The translations under genes were made by a program, and so were the position numbers. Shown one piece after another: positions 36,080 through 44,367 of a DNA stretch of 64,000 bases. Below the pieces are notes generated by a model. It ran no database searches. It had not been told where the DNA came from and was given only the letters and a program-made list of their open reading frames with translations. How positions within the stretch are numbered: position 1 is the first letter of the stretch; the number at the start of each line of letters is the position of its first letter. The stretch spans positions 1 to 64,000 of the forward strand of contig QHSI01000103.1 in assembly GCA_003221515.1 (NCBI GenBank), read 5' to 3'. This stretch comes from Candidatus Rokuibacteriota bacterium (GTDB lineage: Bacteria; Methylomirabilota; Methylomirabilia; Rokubacteriales; CSP1-6).

Positions 36080-37297
36080 TCAGAAGATCCGTTCGGGGAT
36101 GATCAGGACGTCGCCGGGGCGCAGCGCGATGTCCTCGTTCGTCTTGGGGTCGTTCATGATGTCCTTCAGGTCGATCTTGAGCAGCGTCTTCTTCTCGCCG
36201 TCGCGGCGGATCAGCGTCGAGCGGCTCGGCGCGGCGTACTTGGTGAAGCCGCCGGCCAGCGTGACGAGCTTCAGGAGCGTCAGCGCTTCGGGCTGGGAGT
36301 AGACCCCCGGCTTGAGCACTTCGCCCATCACGTACACCGCGTTCTGCAGCTCGCCGCCGGAGGGCACGACGATCGTGTCCTCGTGCTTGATCGTGAGATT
36401 TTGGGTGACGTCTCCCTTCTGGATGAGTCGCCAGAGGTCGACCGGGATCTTCTCGCCGCCGCGCATGACGAAGGCCGACGCCATGTCCGCGCCCTCGGCG
36501 AGGCCACCGGCCAGGAACAGCGCGTGCAGGAGCGGCGTGTCCTGCTTGAGGGTGTAGACGCCGGGCTTGACGACCTTGCCCAGGAGGTAGATCCGGCGAT
36601 CGAGGATCTCTTGCGGGTTCGAGCCGATCACGATCTCCGGGACGACGATCGTGTCCTCGGTCTCGAGCTTGAGGTTCCGGCTGAGGTCGCCGTCCTGGAT
36701 GAGGCGTCGGAGATCCACCGGGATCTTCGTCTCGCCGCGGATGACGTAGGCGGACGGAAGATCGGCGCCATCGGACGTGCCGCCGGCCAGCGTGAGGGCC
36801 TGGAGCAACGGCGTGCCGGCCTTGATCGGATAGACGCCGGCCTTCGCCACCTTGCCGACGAAGTAGACCCGGAAGCTCCGGATCTCCTTGACCATCACCG
36901 ACACGTTCGGGTTCTTCACCGACGCGCCCAGGCGCTCCTTCAAGATCTCGGTGAGCTTCGGCACCGTCAGGCCCTGCACGTGGATCTCGCCGGCGAGCGG
37001 GTAGGAGATCTTGCCGTCGGGACGCACGATCACGTCCTGCTCCAGCTCCTTGTTGTCCCAGACGATCACATGCAGGACATCGTCGATGCCGATCGTGTAG
37101 TCGCCCGTGGCGCCGGCCGGCGCGGGTGTCGTCGCCGCAGGGGCGACGGGGATCGCGACGGTGGTCGCGGCCGGGCGCGGCGTCTGAAGGGGCGCCGCCG
37201 CCGGACGCGTGGACGTCTGAGCCTGCGCCGAGCCCGCGGCCACGAGGCCGGCGATCGCCACGGAGGCGCTGAAGAGACGGAGCGTGAGAGCCTTCAT
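36080..37297 (-). CDS. Polysaccharide export protein with three SLBB domains (Wza-like)
   Basis: Periplasmic/outer-membrane export channel component, 405 aa. A signal peptide (LTLRLFSASVAIAGLVAAGSAQA) is followed by a Pro/Ala-rich linker, then the Poly_export domain YTIGIDDVLHVIVWDNKELEQDVIVRPDGKISYPLAGEI, given as YTIGIDDVLHVIVWDN and VIVRPDGKISYPLAGEI. Three SLBB-type repeats follow: VYFVGKVAKAGVYPI, IYLLGKVVKPGVYTL and VYVMGEVLKPGVYSQ. No lipobox Cys is seen. ATGA overlap with the autokinase gene. Confidence 0.92.
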   Translation of the reverse strand: MKALTLRLFSASVAIAGLVAAGSAQAQTSTRPAAAPLQTPRPAATTVAIPVAPAATTPAPAGATGDYTIGIDDVLHVIVWDNKELEQDVIVRPDGKISYPLAGEIHVQGLTVPKLTEILKERLGASVKNPNVSVMVKEIRSFRVYFVGKVAKAGVYPIKAGTPLLQALTLAGGTSDGADLPSAYVIRGETKIPVDLRRLIQDGDLSRNLKLETEDTIVVPEIVIGSNPQEILDRRIYLLGKVVKPGVYTLKQDTPLLHALFLAGGLAEGADMASAFVMRGGEKIPVDLWRLIQKGDVTQNLTIKHEDTIVVPSGGELQNAVYVMGEVLKPGVYSQPEALTLLKLVTLAGGFTKYAAPSRSTLIRRDGEKKTLLKIDLKDIMNDPKTNEDIALRPGDVLIIPERIF

Positions 37298-39531
37298 TGG
37301 CGTCGCTTCCCCTTGCGCTTCTGGATACCGACGTAGTGCGTGTATTCGGAGTAGTAGTGGCGTGTCTCGTGCCGCGAGAGGCCGTTGATCACCACGCCCA
37401 CGACCCGGGCGCCGACTCTCCCGAGCTGCGCCTTGGCTCTGATCAGGCTGCGCCGACGGGTGATGCCGAACCGGGCGACGAGAATGACCCCATCGACGTA
37501 CCGGCACAGCGGCAGGCAGTCGGCCACCGCCAGCACCGGCGGCGCGTCGATCAGCACGACGTCGGCGCGCTCGCGCGCGAGCTCCAGCACCCGCACCATG
37601 TGCTTGGAGGCGATCAGGCTCGACGGGTTCGCCGGCCTGATCCCCGAGGGCATGAAGTCCATGCCCGGCGCCAGCGCGCGAAAGGCCTCCGGCCACACGG
37701 TGCCGTCGCGCAACACATCGGCGAGCCCAACCTCGTTCGGCGTGCGCAGCGCGCGATGGAGCGAGGGCCGTCGGAGATCGGCGTCGATCATCAGCAGATG
37801 CCGGTCGGTCTCGAGGAACGCGCGGCCCAGGTTCAGGAGCACGGTGGACTTGCCCTCGTGCGCGCCGGGGCTCGTGACCAGGAGCGTCTTGAGCGGCTTG
37901 TCGAGGCTCGGACCATCGAGCACGGTGCGGATGGCTCGGCACGCGTCGGCCGGCAGCGAGTGCAGATCGTTGCCAGCGACGAACAGCATCGGCAGATCGT
38001 CGACGGGCGCGACCTCTCGGCCGGAGGCCGACTCGGATCGCTCGGCGACGGGAATTGATCCGAGAACGGGGAGACCGGTCGCGTGCGCCACGTCCTGCTC
38101 GGTCTCGACGACCTGCACCGCGTACTCGCGCACGGTCGCGGCGCTCACGCCGAGGGCCAGGCCGCCGAGCAGGCCCATCACCATGAGCGTCAGCGGCTGC
38201 TTGGGGCTCGGCTGCCGCGGCAGGCTCGCCAGGTCGATGACGTGAATGGACCGGATCGGGCTCTGCTCGCTGATGCGCGCGGCCGTGAGCTTGTCGGAGA
38301 TCAGGTCGGTCAGCTTGGCCTGCGTGAGCACGGTGCGCATGAAGCCCGAGTACTCCTGCTCGCGCGCCGTCATCGCCGAGAGCGACCGCCGGAGCCGCGC
38401 CGCCCGCTGCTGCAGGACCTCCTCGCGCGCCTGCAGCGAGACGACCTCGACCTGGAGCGCCGCCATCTGCTTCGAGAGCTGGGCGGCCTCGATCGGCTTG
38501 AGCTGTGTGGCCGTGCCGCCCGGCCTCGGCGTCTGCCGCGGTTGCAGCGTCGAGGCCAGACGCTCCTGCGTCTCCTGGATCTCGGCCCGCGTCGTTTGCA
38601 CCGAGGGGTGCTGGTCGGTGTACTTCTCCGACAGCGCGGCCAGCTTCGCCTCGAGCTGGGTGAGGCGCTCCTGCAACGACTGGGTGGACGGATCGGAGGA
38701 CGCCGGCGCGCTGATCGGCCGGACCTTCTCGCCCTTGAGGTAGCCGAGCTTGTTCTCGGCGATCTCGCGCGTCACCTGGAGATCACCGATCTGACTCTCG
38801 ATCTGGGCCAGCGCGGTCAGCTCGCCCTTGGACTCGTCGGGCAGCTTGAAGCGGCCGCCGGCCTTCGCCTGGAAGCGCCGCATCGCGTCTTCGGCCTCGC
38901 CCTGGCTCGACCTCGCCTGGGTCATGAGGTTCTCGAGCAGCTCGCGCGTGCCCCGTGCCTGCTGCCGGGCGAACGAGCTGCTGCGGCTCAGCAGTACGTC
39001 GACGTAGGTGTTGGCCAGGTCGACCGCGACGCGCGGGCTGAAGGCGACCGCCGTGATCGTGACGGTGCCATCCCGCGCGATGTTGAAGTTCATCCGCGCT
39101 TCCTGGAGCTCGCGGATGGCCAGCTCGCTCGGGCTGTAGACGACGACCTCACCGCCGGTGAGTCGACGGAGGCTGTTGGTGGCGGTCAACAGATAGTCGC
39201 GGAAGAGGACGCGCTTGGTCAGCTCTTCGCGGCTCTCCTTGGGCAGCGCCTCGATGATGGCCTGGGCCAGCGACCGGCTCTTCAGCAGCACGATGTAGAC
39301 CGCGGTCGCTTCCGGCGAGGTGAACTCGCGGAGGAACGGCGGATCGTTCTTCTCGGGGAGGAGGAAGAGCGTCACCGACGCCTCGTAGAGGTTCTCGGTC
39401 GACAGGGTCACCAGGGCGACCGTCGGCACGACGACGACCAGGAAGCCGGCGACGATGATGCGCCAGCGGTGAACGACTACCCGGCGTACGAGACGGAGGT
39501 AGTCGATTGAGCCTGTTGTTTTCGCGTCCAT
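37294..39531 (-). CDS. Chain-length determinant/tyrosine autokinase fusion (Wzc-like)
   Basis: 745-aa inner-membrane polysaccharide co-polymerase fused to a BY-kinase. TM1 is near residues 22-45 (WRIIVAGFLVVVVPTVALV), then a Wzz domain and a long coiled coil (~180-420), TM2 near 450 (LTLMVMGLLGGLALGVS), and the kinase: Walker A GAHEGKST (556-563), A' LLMIDADLRRP and Walker B VVLIDAPPV. The tyrosine cluster HYYSEYTHY near residue 728 is the expected autophosphorylation tail. It overlaps the upstream sugar-transferase gene by 55 bp. Phosphorylation state is expected to control polymer length and export. Confidence 0.9.
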   Translation of the reverse strand: MDAKTTGSIDYLRLVRRVVVHRWRIIVAGFLVVVVPTVALVTLSTENLYEASVTLFLLPEKNDPPFLREFTSPEATAVYIVLLKSRSLAQAIIEALPKESREELTKRVLFRDYLLTATNSLRRLTGGEVVVYSPSELAIRELQEARMNFNIARDGTVTITAVAFSPRVAVDLANTYVDVLLSRSSSFARQQARGTRELLENLMTQARSSQGEAEDAMRRFQAKAGGRFKLPDESKGELTALAQIESQIGDLQVTREIAENKLGYLKGEKVRPISAPASSDPSTQSLQERLTQLEAKLAALSEKYTDQHPSVQTTRAEIQETQERLASTLQPRQTPRPGGTATQLKPIEAAQLSKQMAALQVEVVSLQAREEVLQQRAARLRRSLSAMTAREQEYSGFMRTVLTQAKLTDLISDKLTAARISEQSPIRSIHVIDLASLPRQPSPKQPLTLMVMGLLGGLALGVSAATVREYAVQVVETEQDVAHATGLPVLGSIPVAERSESASGREVAPVDDLPMLFVAGNDLHSLPADACRAIRTVLDGPSLDKPLKTLLVTSPGAHEGKSTVLLNLGRAFLETDRHLLMIDADLRRPSLHRALRTPNEVGLADVLRDGTVWPEAFRALAPGMDFMPSGIRPANPSSLIASKHMVRVLELARERADVVLIDAPPVLAVADCLPLCRYVDGVILVARFGITRRRSLIRAKAQLGRVGARVVGVVINGLSRHETRHYYSEYTHYVGIQKRKGKRRQ

Positions 39532-40907
39532 TCCCCGGATCCCCTTGTGACCAGCACGATCTGGACGGTGTGGAGCAGGATCAACATGTCGAGGAAGATC
39601 GACATGTTCTTGATGTAGTACAGGTCGTACTGGAGCTTCTCCCACGTGTTCTCCACCGTGGCGCCGTAGGGATTCTTGACCTGAGCCCAGCCGGTGATGC
39701 CGGGCTTGGCGGCGTGACGGTGGAGGTAGAACGGCACCTTGTCCCGGAATTCCGGAACGAGCGCCACCCACTCGGGCCGCGGGCCGACCAGGCTCATGTC
39801 GCCCCGGATGACGTTGAGCAGCTGCGGCAGCTCGTCGAGCCGCGTCCGGCGGAGGAACCGACCGACGCGGGTGACGCGCGTATCGGGCTCGTCCGCCGGC
39901 ATCGGGTGGGCGTCGGCGCGCATCGACCGGAACTTGAAGATCCGGAACACGCGGCCGAACTGCCCGATGCGCTCCTGACGGAAGAAGATCGGGCCAGCGG
40001 AGTCGCGCCGGATCGCCACGGCGATCGCCAGCATCAGCGGCGCGCTGAGCGCCACCACGGTGAGCGCGACGAGGAGATCCATCGTCCGCTTGGTCAGCAT
40101 CCTCAGGCGCGCCGCCTTGAATCCGTCCGCGAAGACGAGCCAGCTGGGCCTCAGGTTGCCGACCGGGATCTTGCCGGTGAGCTTCTCGTAGAAGTCGGGC
40201 CAGTCCTCGACCTCGGTCCCTCTGAGCTTCGACTCGACGATCTCGGCGACCGGAAGCGTGCCGCGTCGTTCCTGGAGCGCGACAACGATCACGTCGGGCC
40301 GTGTGACTTTCGACACCCAGTCCAGATCGGCCAGCGTCCCCAGCGTCCACACGCCGTCGGGGCCGTCGTCCGCGCCGCCCTCGGCGTCGAGCCGGCCCAG
40401 CAGCTCGTAGTGCGGGCGCCACGCCCGGATCGCGTCGGCGATCATCTGGCTGACCTCGCCCGAGCCGAGCAGCAGGACCTTGCGCCGCGTGCGGCTGCCG
40501 CGGGTGAGGCGCGCGTGCGCGAGACGCAGCAGGACGATTGCCGGAAACGCCGTGACGAGCGAGAGCAGGAAGGCCTTCCGGGCCAGCGTCAGCGGAAGGA
40601 CCATGTAGCCCAGGACCGCGATGAGCAGGTAGGCGACGACGAACGCGATGGAGAGCCGCAGGAGCAGCTCGGACCGGCCGTAGATCTGTCGTGTGTCGTA
40701 GAGCCCGATGATGTGGACCATGACCACGACCAGCGTCGTGAGCACGGCCGCGGGGGCGAACGCATCGCCCGAAGCGGGCCGGATCGCCTGGAAGCCGACC
40801 AGGGGCAGCGCCAGACCGATGAAGACGGAGCCGAAGACGAGCCCGGCTTCGCCCGCGGCGAGCGCGACGACGGGCGCGGGCACGTAGTGGCCGAAGACGC
40901 GCAGCAC
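39477..40907 (-). CDS. Initiating sugar transferase (undecaprenyl-phosphate glycosyltransferase), XrtA type
   Basis: 476-aa polyprenyl-phosphate sugar-1-phosphate transferase that loads the first sugar on the lipid carrier. There are four N-terminal helices, a CoA-binding-like domain (KVLLLGSGEVSQMIADAI), a fifth hydrophobic segment (LLVALTVVALSAPLMLAIAV) and the catalytic bacterial sugar transferase domain: FFRQERIGQFGRVFRIFKFRSM, LRRTRLDELPQLLNVIRGDMSLVGPRPE in two parts, and KPGITGWAQV. Length and N-terminal layout match the PEP-CTERM-associated exopolysaccharide transferases. Confidence 0.92.
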   Translation of the reverse strand: MLRVFGHYVPAPVVALAAGEAGLVFGSVFIGLALPLVGFQAIRPASGDAFAPAAVLTTLVVVMVHIIGLYDTRQIYGRSELLLRLSIAFVVAYLLIAVLGYMVLPLTLARKAFLLSLVTAFPAIVLLRLAHARLTRGSRTRRKVLLLGSGEVSQMIADAIRAWRPHYELLGRLDAEGGADDGPDGVWTLGTLADLDWVSKVTRPDVIVVALQERRGTLPVAEIVESKLRGTEVEDWPDFYEKLTGKIPVGNLRPSWLVFADGFKAARLRMLTKRTMDLLVALTVVALSAPLMLAIAVAIRRDSAGPIFFRQERIGQFGRVFRIFKFRSMRADAHPMPADEPDTRVTRVGRFLRRTRLDELPQLLNVIRGDMSLVGPRPEWVALVPEFRDKVPFYLHRHAAKPGITGWAQVKNPYGATVENTWEKLQYDLYYIKNMSIFLDMLILLHTVQIVLVTRGSGEWTRKQQAQSTTSVSYAG

Positions 40908-40911
40908 GAGC

Positions 40912-41271
40912 CTAGCGCTCCCTCGACCGGTGGAGGGTCGGGAGCCCGCGCAGATGGCGGGCGATCGACTGCCTCAGGATGGGGTTCTTCGTGTAGGCGT
41001 ACACGAACGTGATGTCCTGCACGGCGAACGCCTGCACGACGCCGAATTCCTCGAGCTTCAGCAGCGCGTCGTGGGTGGATGCGAGGCTCCGCTTGATCCA
41101 CCATTCCGCGATGCCCCGGGCGGTATCCGCGGCTTCGGTGTTGCGCACCAGGTACTGCACGATCTCGAGGCACACGGGATCGCGCGCCAGAAGATCGCGA
41201 ATCGCCGTCGCCTTGCCGGACGGGGGACTGGGTTTCAATGCGGCGTGCGAAAGGAGCACAAACGAGGCCAA
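40912..41271 (-). CDS. Small winged-helix-like protein at the head of the polysaccharide operon
   Basis: 119 aa from TTG 41271, or 115 aa from GTG 41259. The core RDPVCLEIVQYLVRNTEAADTARGIAEWW and SLASTHDALLKLEEFGVVQAFAV (shown in parts) reads like a MarR/ArsR-style winged helix: helix, recognition helix, then a short beta wing. The C-terminus is basic (ILRQSIARHLRGLPTLHRSRER). No sensor domain is visible. As first gene of the 23-gene run, behind the only promoter-like sequence there, it may autoregulate the operon. I do not recognise a named family. Confidence 0.6.
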   Translation of the reverse strand: MASFVLLSHAALKPSPPSGKATAIRDLLARDPVCLEIVQYLVRNTEAADTARGIAEWWIKRSLASTHDALLKLEEFGVVQAFAVQDITFVYAYTKNPILRQSIARHLRGLPTLHRSRER

Positions 41272-41297
41272 CGCCGCCCCACCAACGCTACAGGCAC

Positions 41298-41326
41298 TTT
41301 AGAGGGCGTGAGGCCGGTGCGGTCAG
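41298..41326 (-). promoter_or_regulatory. Candidate sigma-70 promoter of the polysaccharide operon
   Basis: On the - strand, CTGACC (-35, 41326-41321), a 17-bp spacer and TCTAAA (-10, 41303-41298) give four of six matches at each element with ideal spacing. The predicted start near 41291 lies about 20-30 nt before the candidate start codons of the first operon gene. No -24/-12 element was found in this spacer. Confidence 0.4.
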
Positions 41327-41337
41327 CGCCGCGCGCC

Positions 41338-41362
41338 AAAACTTGCGCGGGGGCCCGCGCAA
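41338..41362 (-). terminator. Intrinsic-type terminator between the beta-barrel gene and the polysaccharide operon
   Basis: A perfect 9-bp stem TTGCGCGGG / CCCGCGCAA with a 2-nt loop (41343-41362) is followed on the - strand by G and TTTT (41341-41338). It lies about 50 bp past the beta-barrel stop and upstream of the next promoter, as expected for separating two transcripts. The T-run is short. Confidence 0.55.
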
Positions 41363-41411
41363 ACCTTGCGGACCGGGCGGAAACCGGCTCGACGCGTTCA
41401 GCCAGGCGGTG

Positions 41412-42821
41412 TCAGAAGGCGAAGTTCAGCGCGAGCCGGACCCGATTCTCCTTGATCTCGCCGTCCACGTCGGACGAGTCGGTCAGCGAGTAGGAGTAGT
41501 CGAGCGACGTGCCGAGCCAGCGAAGTATTTGATAGGATACGCCGATCGTCCCGGTGAGGACCTTGTCGGTCCGGGTGCTGCCGCGGCCGGCGGTGATCGC
41601 GGTCGGGGTGCCCCCGATACCTGTGAACTCGTTTTCCCGGTACGCAATATTCACCCTGCCGCCGAACGCGGGGGTGAACGGATAGGACAGGGCGACGCTT
41701 CCCCCGGTCGTCAGGACAACGCCCTGGTTCTGTCCCTCGGCGAAAGTCTCGGAGTATCCGCGCTCGAACGAGACGCCGACCACGGCCGGGCCGACCCAGT
41801 AAGACAAGCTGCTGGACGTCGAGAGCACCGGCTGGAAGTCCGACCTGTCGGTCGTGAGCTGGCTGGCGCCCACATTGATCCGCAACGCGATCGTGCCCGG
41901 GATCGAGTAGTTGGCGAACACGCCAGCGGCCCAGCGCCTGAAGTCGGTCTCGGCGTCCGGCCGCTCCTCGTCCTGCGTCCTGAACGCGTAGCTTCCGGTG
42001 ATGCCGACCGAGGCGCGCTCGCTGACGTCGCGCGAGAAGGCGACCGTGAACTGATGACCGTTCGTCTCCGACGCGGTGCCGGGTCCGCGGCTGGCCGACG
42101 TCTCGCTCGTCAGGTGCTCGTAGCCGAGCGTCAGCGTGTGGATCCGGAAGAGCGTCGCCGACGTGCTCAGCCCGAAGGTGTGCGAGGTCGTGTCCGCGCC
42201 CTCCGCTTCGGAGAAGAGGCTCAGCCGGTAGTACGGCGACACCGTGACGGTGTCGACGGCCCAGTCGGCGGCCAGCGATCCGTTGGCCCCCGTGAACTTC
42301 CGGCGTTCGATGCGCAGACCGAGCCGATCCGCCTGGCCCGGCGCGTCGCTCTGGTCGAGTCCGCCCGTCGCCGTCAGCTTCAGCCGGGGCGTCGCGTCCC
42401 AGGACAGGCGGCCGGCGAAGACGTTGAAGTAACCGAGCTCATCGAGCGAGCTGTCGTGGAATCCGGAGATCGTGTAGGTCGCCAGCCCCGTGAGCGTCCC
42501 CGCGTCCATCTGGACGCTCATCCCGGGCGCTACCGACGTCCGGAAGTTTTCCGTGCGATTGCGAACCGTGCGGTTGAAGTTGTCGGTGTATTCCTCCGAC
42601 ACGCCCGCGAGCGGATGGAACTCGAAGAGCTGGACCGGACGCGCCGCGGGTGGCGGCCGCACCGGGAACACGATCTCGGGACCCGACGGGATCGTCGGCG
42701 CCGGCGGCGTGCGGAGATTGAAATCGGAGGCGGAGGGCGGCGTGGTGGCGCCGGTCGTCTGAGCCCCCGCAACGGCCGGGCCCGCGCCGACCAACAGCAG
42801 CAGCACGAACACCGCCACCAT
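41412..42821 (-). CDS. Outer-membrane beta-barrel protein (XrtA/PEP-CTERM-associated type)
   Basis: 469 aa from ATG 42821. The signal peptide is MVAVFVLLLLVGAGPAVAGA, then a Pro-rich linker, then amphipathic beta strands rich in alternating aromatic and polar residues (VSEEYTDNFNRT, LTLGYEHLTSETS, GVSYQILRWLGTSLDYSYSL). It ends in the aromatic terminal strand VRLALNFAF, the usual outer-membrane insertion signal. About 16-18 strands can be guessed. The early SEEYTDN is typical of the hypothetical barrel proteins found in PEP-CTERM loci and could be the polysaccharide outlet. Any longer frame upstream is Ser/Ala-rich and unlikely. Confidence 0.8.
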   Translation of the reverse strand: MVAVFVLLLLVGAGPAVAGAQTTGATTPPSASDFNLRTPPAPTIPSGPEIVFPVRPPPAARPVQLFEFHPLAGVSEEYTDNFNRTVRNRTENFRTSVAPGMSVQMDAGTLTGLATYTISGFHDSSLDELGYFNVFAGRLSWDATPRLKLTATGGLDQSDAPGQADRLGLRIERRKFTGANGSLAADWAVDTVTVSPYYRLSLFSEAEGADTTSHTFGLSTSATLFRIHTLTLGYEHLTSETSASRGPGTASETNGHQFTVAFSRDVSERASVGITGSYAFRTQDEERPDAETDFRRWAAGVFANYSIPGTIALRINVGASQLTTDRSDFQPVLSTSSSLSYWVGPAVVGVSFERGYSETFAEGQNQGVVLTTGGSVALSYPFTPAFGGRVNIAYRENEFTGIGGTPTAITAGRGSTRTDKVLTGTIGVSYQILRWLGTSLDYSYSLTDSSDVDGEIKENRVRLALNFAF

Positions 42822-42858
42822 GCGGGCTAATTTAGCATCGGCGGCGGTCGAGGCGCGG

Positions 42859-44364
42859 CTACTTGAGCACTGCTGGGGACGAAGAACTGCTGGGGACGAG
42901 ACCCCGGCTGGACCCAGCGACGGCGTCGACATCTCGGCCGTAGGCCTTCAGCTTGTATTGCAGACAGCGCACGCTGATCTGAAGCAGCCGGGCCGCCTCG
43001 GTGCGGTTGCCGTGGACCTTCTGGAGCGTGCGAAGAATGTGGCGGCGCTCCACCTCGCTGAGCGGCAGGCCCGGCTCGAACTGCCCCGACAGCACGGGAT
43101 TGGCCGTCGCCCCGACCGTGCTCGAGAAGTCGCCGGCGAAGAGATCGCGGTCGGTGAGCGTAGCGCCCTCGGCGAGCACGACGGCCTGCTCGAGGAAATT
43201 CTCCAGCTGGCGGACGTTGCCCGGCCACGGCAGCATCGTCATGCGGTCGAGCGTGGACGACGCGACCTTCGTGATCGACTTGCCGTAGAGCGTGGCGAAC
43301 CGCTGGAGGAAATGCTCGACGAGGGGCGGGATGTCTTCGGTCCGCTCCCGCAGCGCGGGGACCTTGATCATGAAGACCGCCACGCGGTAGTAGAGATCCT
43401 CGCGGAACGTGCCCTGCGCGACGGCCGCCTTGAGATCCTTGTTCGTCGCCGTGATGAGCCGAAGGTCGGTGCGAAGGGGCTTCGAGCCGCCGACCTTCGA
43501 GAACTCGCGCGTCTGGATCACGCGCAGCAGCTTGGCCTGCAGGCGCGGGCTCAGCTCGCCCAGCTCGTCAATGAACAGCGTCCCGGTGTGGGCCAGCGCG
43601 AAGACGCCCTCGCGATGCTCGGTCGCGCCGGTGAAGGCGCCCTTGACGTGGCCGAAGAGATGGCTCTCCATCAGGCCGTCCGGGATCGTGGTGCAGTCGA
43701 GCGTGATGAGGGGGCGGTCGCGGCGCGGGCTCGCGTAGTGGATCGCCCGCGCGATCAGCTCCTTGCCGGTGCCGCTCTCGCCGTGGATGCAGACGTTCAC
43801 GTCGCCGGACGCCACCTTGTCGATGCGGGAGAAGATGTCGCGCATCTGCGGCGAGTCGCCGATGATGCCGTGGTGGGTGGACGCGGGCAGCGGAGGCAGC
43901 GCGCGCGCCTGGCTCGGCGCCGGCTCCGGGACGGCCTTGCGGACGATGTCCTCGAGCAGCGCGAGCGAGCTCGGCCGCAGCACGCACTCGACGTTCGGAA
44001 GCCGCGTCAGGTACCGCGTCCGCGGATCGTCCAGCCCGTCGACGATCGCCAGCAGGCGGCCCTGGTAGCTGGCGCGCTGCGTCCGGGTCGCGACCTCCCA
44101 GCCGGTCACGTCGTGCGTCACGTTCACGATCACGAGGTCCGGCACGCCGCTCGCCTCGAACACGAGCGGCAGCTCGTGCAGCGAGCCGGCGAACGTCGTC
44201 CTCACGCCCATCGAAAACAGCACTCGATGTGCGGCCTCACCCACGGTCATAGTCTCGTCGACTATCGTGACGTGCACAGCTGCCCTCCGCAGCTCACGAT
44301 ATTGACAGGGCGCCGCGTCCCAATCAAGAGGCTCTCCGCCGGTCGTCCCGATCCGGCTCGGCAC
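42859..44364 (-). CDS. Sigma-54-dependent activator with a degenerate receiver domain
   Basis: Up to 501 aa; a GTG at 44277 (HVTIVDETMTVGEAA) may be the true start. The N-terminal ~120 residues fold like a receiver but the acceptor position reads VIVNVTHD, with Asn in place of Asp, so phosphorylation is doubtful. The AAA+ domain is intact: GESGTGKE, GAFTGA, TLFIDELGEL and WPGNVRQLEN. The C-terminal Fis-type helix-turn-helix is NRTEAARLLQISVRCLQYKL. It is followed by the beta-barrel gene after 37 bp and preceded by another AAA+ gene after 3 bp. Confidence 0.87.
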   Translation of the reverse strand: MPSRIGTTGGEPLDWDAAPCQYRELRRAAVHVTIVDETMTVGEAAHRVLFSMGVRTTFAGSLHELPLVFEASGVPDLVIVNVTHDVTGWEVATRTQRASYQGRLLAIVDGLDDPRTRYLTRLPNVECVLRPSSLALLEDIVRKAVPEPAPSQARALPPLPASTHHGIIGDSPQMRDIFSRIDKVASGDVNVCIHGESGTGKELIARAIHYASPRRDRPLITLDCTTIPDGLMESHLFGHVKGAFTGATEHREGVFALAHTGTLFIDELGELSPRLQAKLLRVIQTREFSKVGGSKPLRTDLRLITATNKDLKAAVAQGTFREDLYYRVAVFMIKVPALRERTEDIPPLVEHFLQRFATLYGKSITKVASSTLDRMTMLPWPGNVRQLENFLEQAVVLAEGATLTDRDLFAGDFSSTVGATANPVLSGQFEPGLPLSEVERRHILRTLQKVHGNRTEAARLLQISVRCLQYKLKAYGRDVDAVAGSSRGLVPSSSSSPAVLK

Positions 44365-44367
44365 CCA

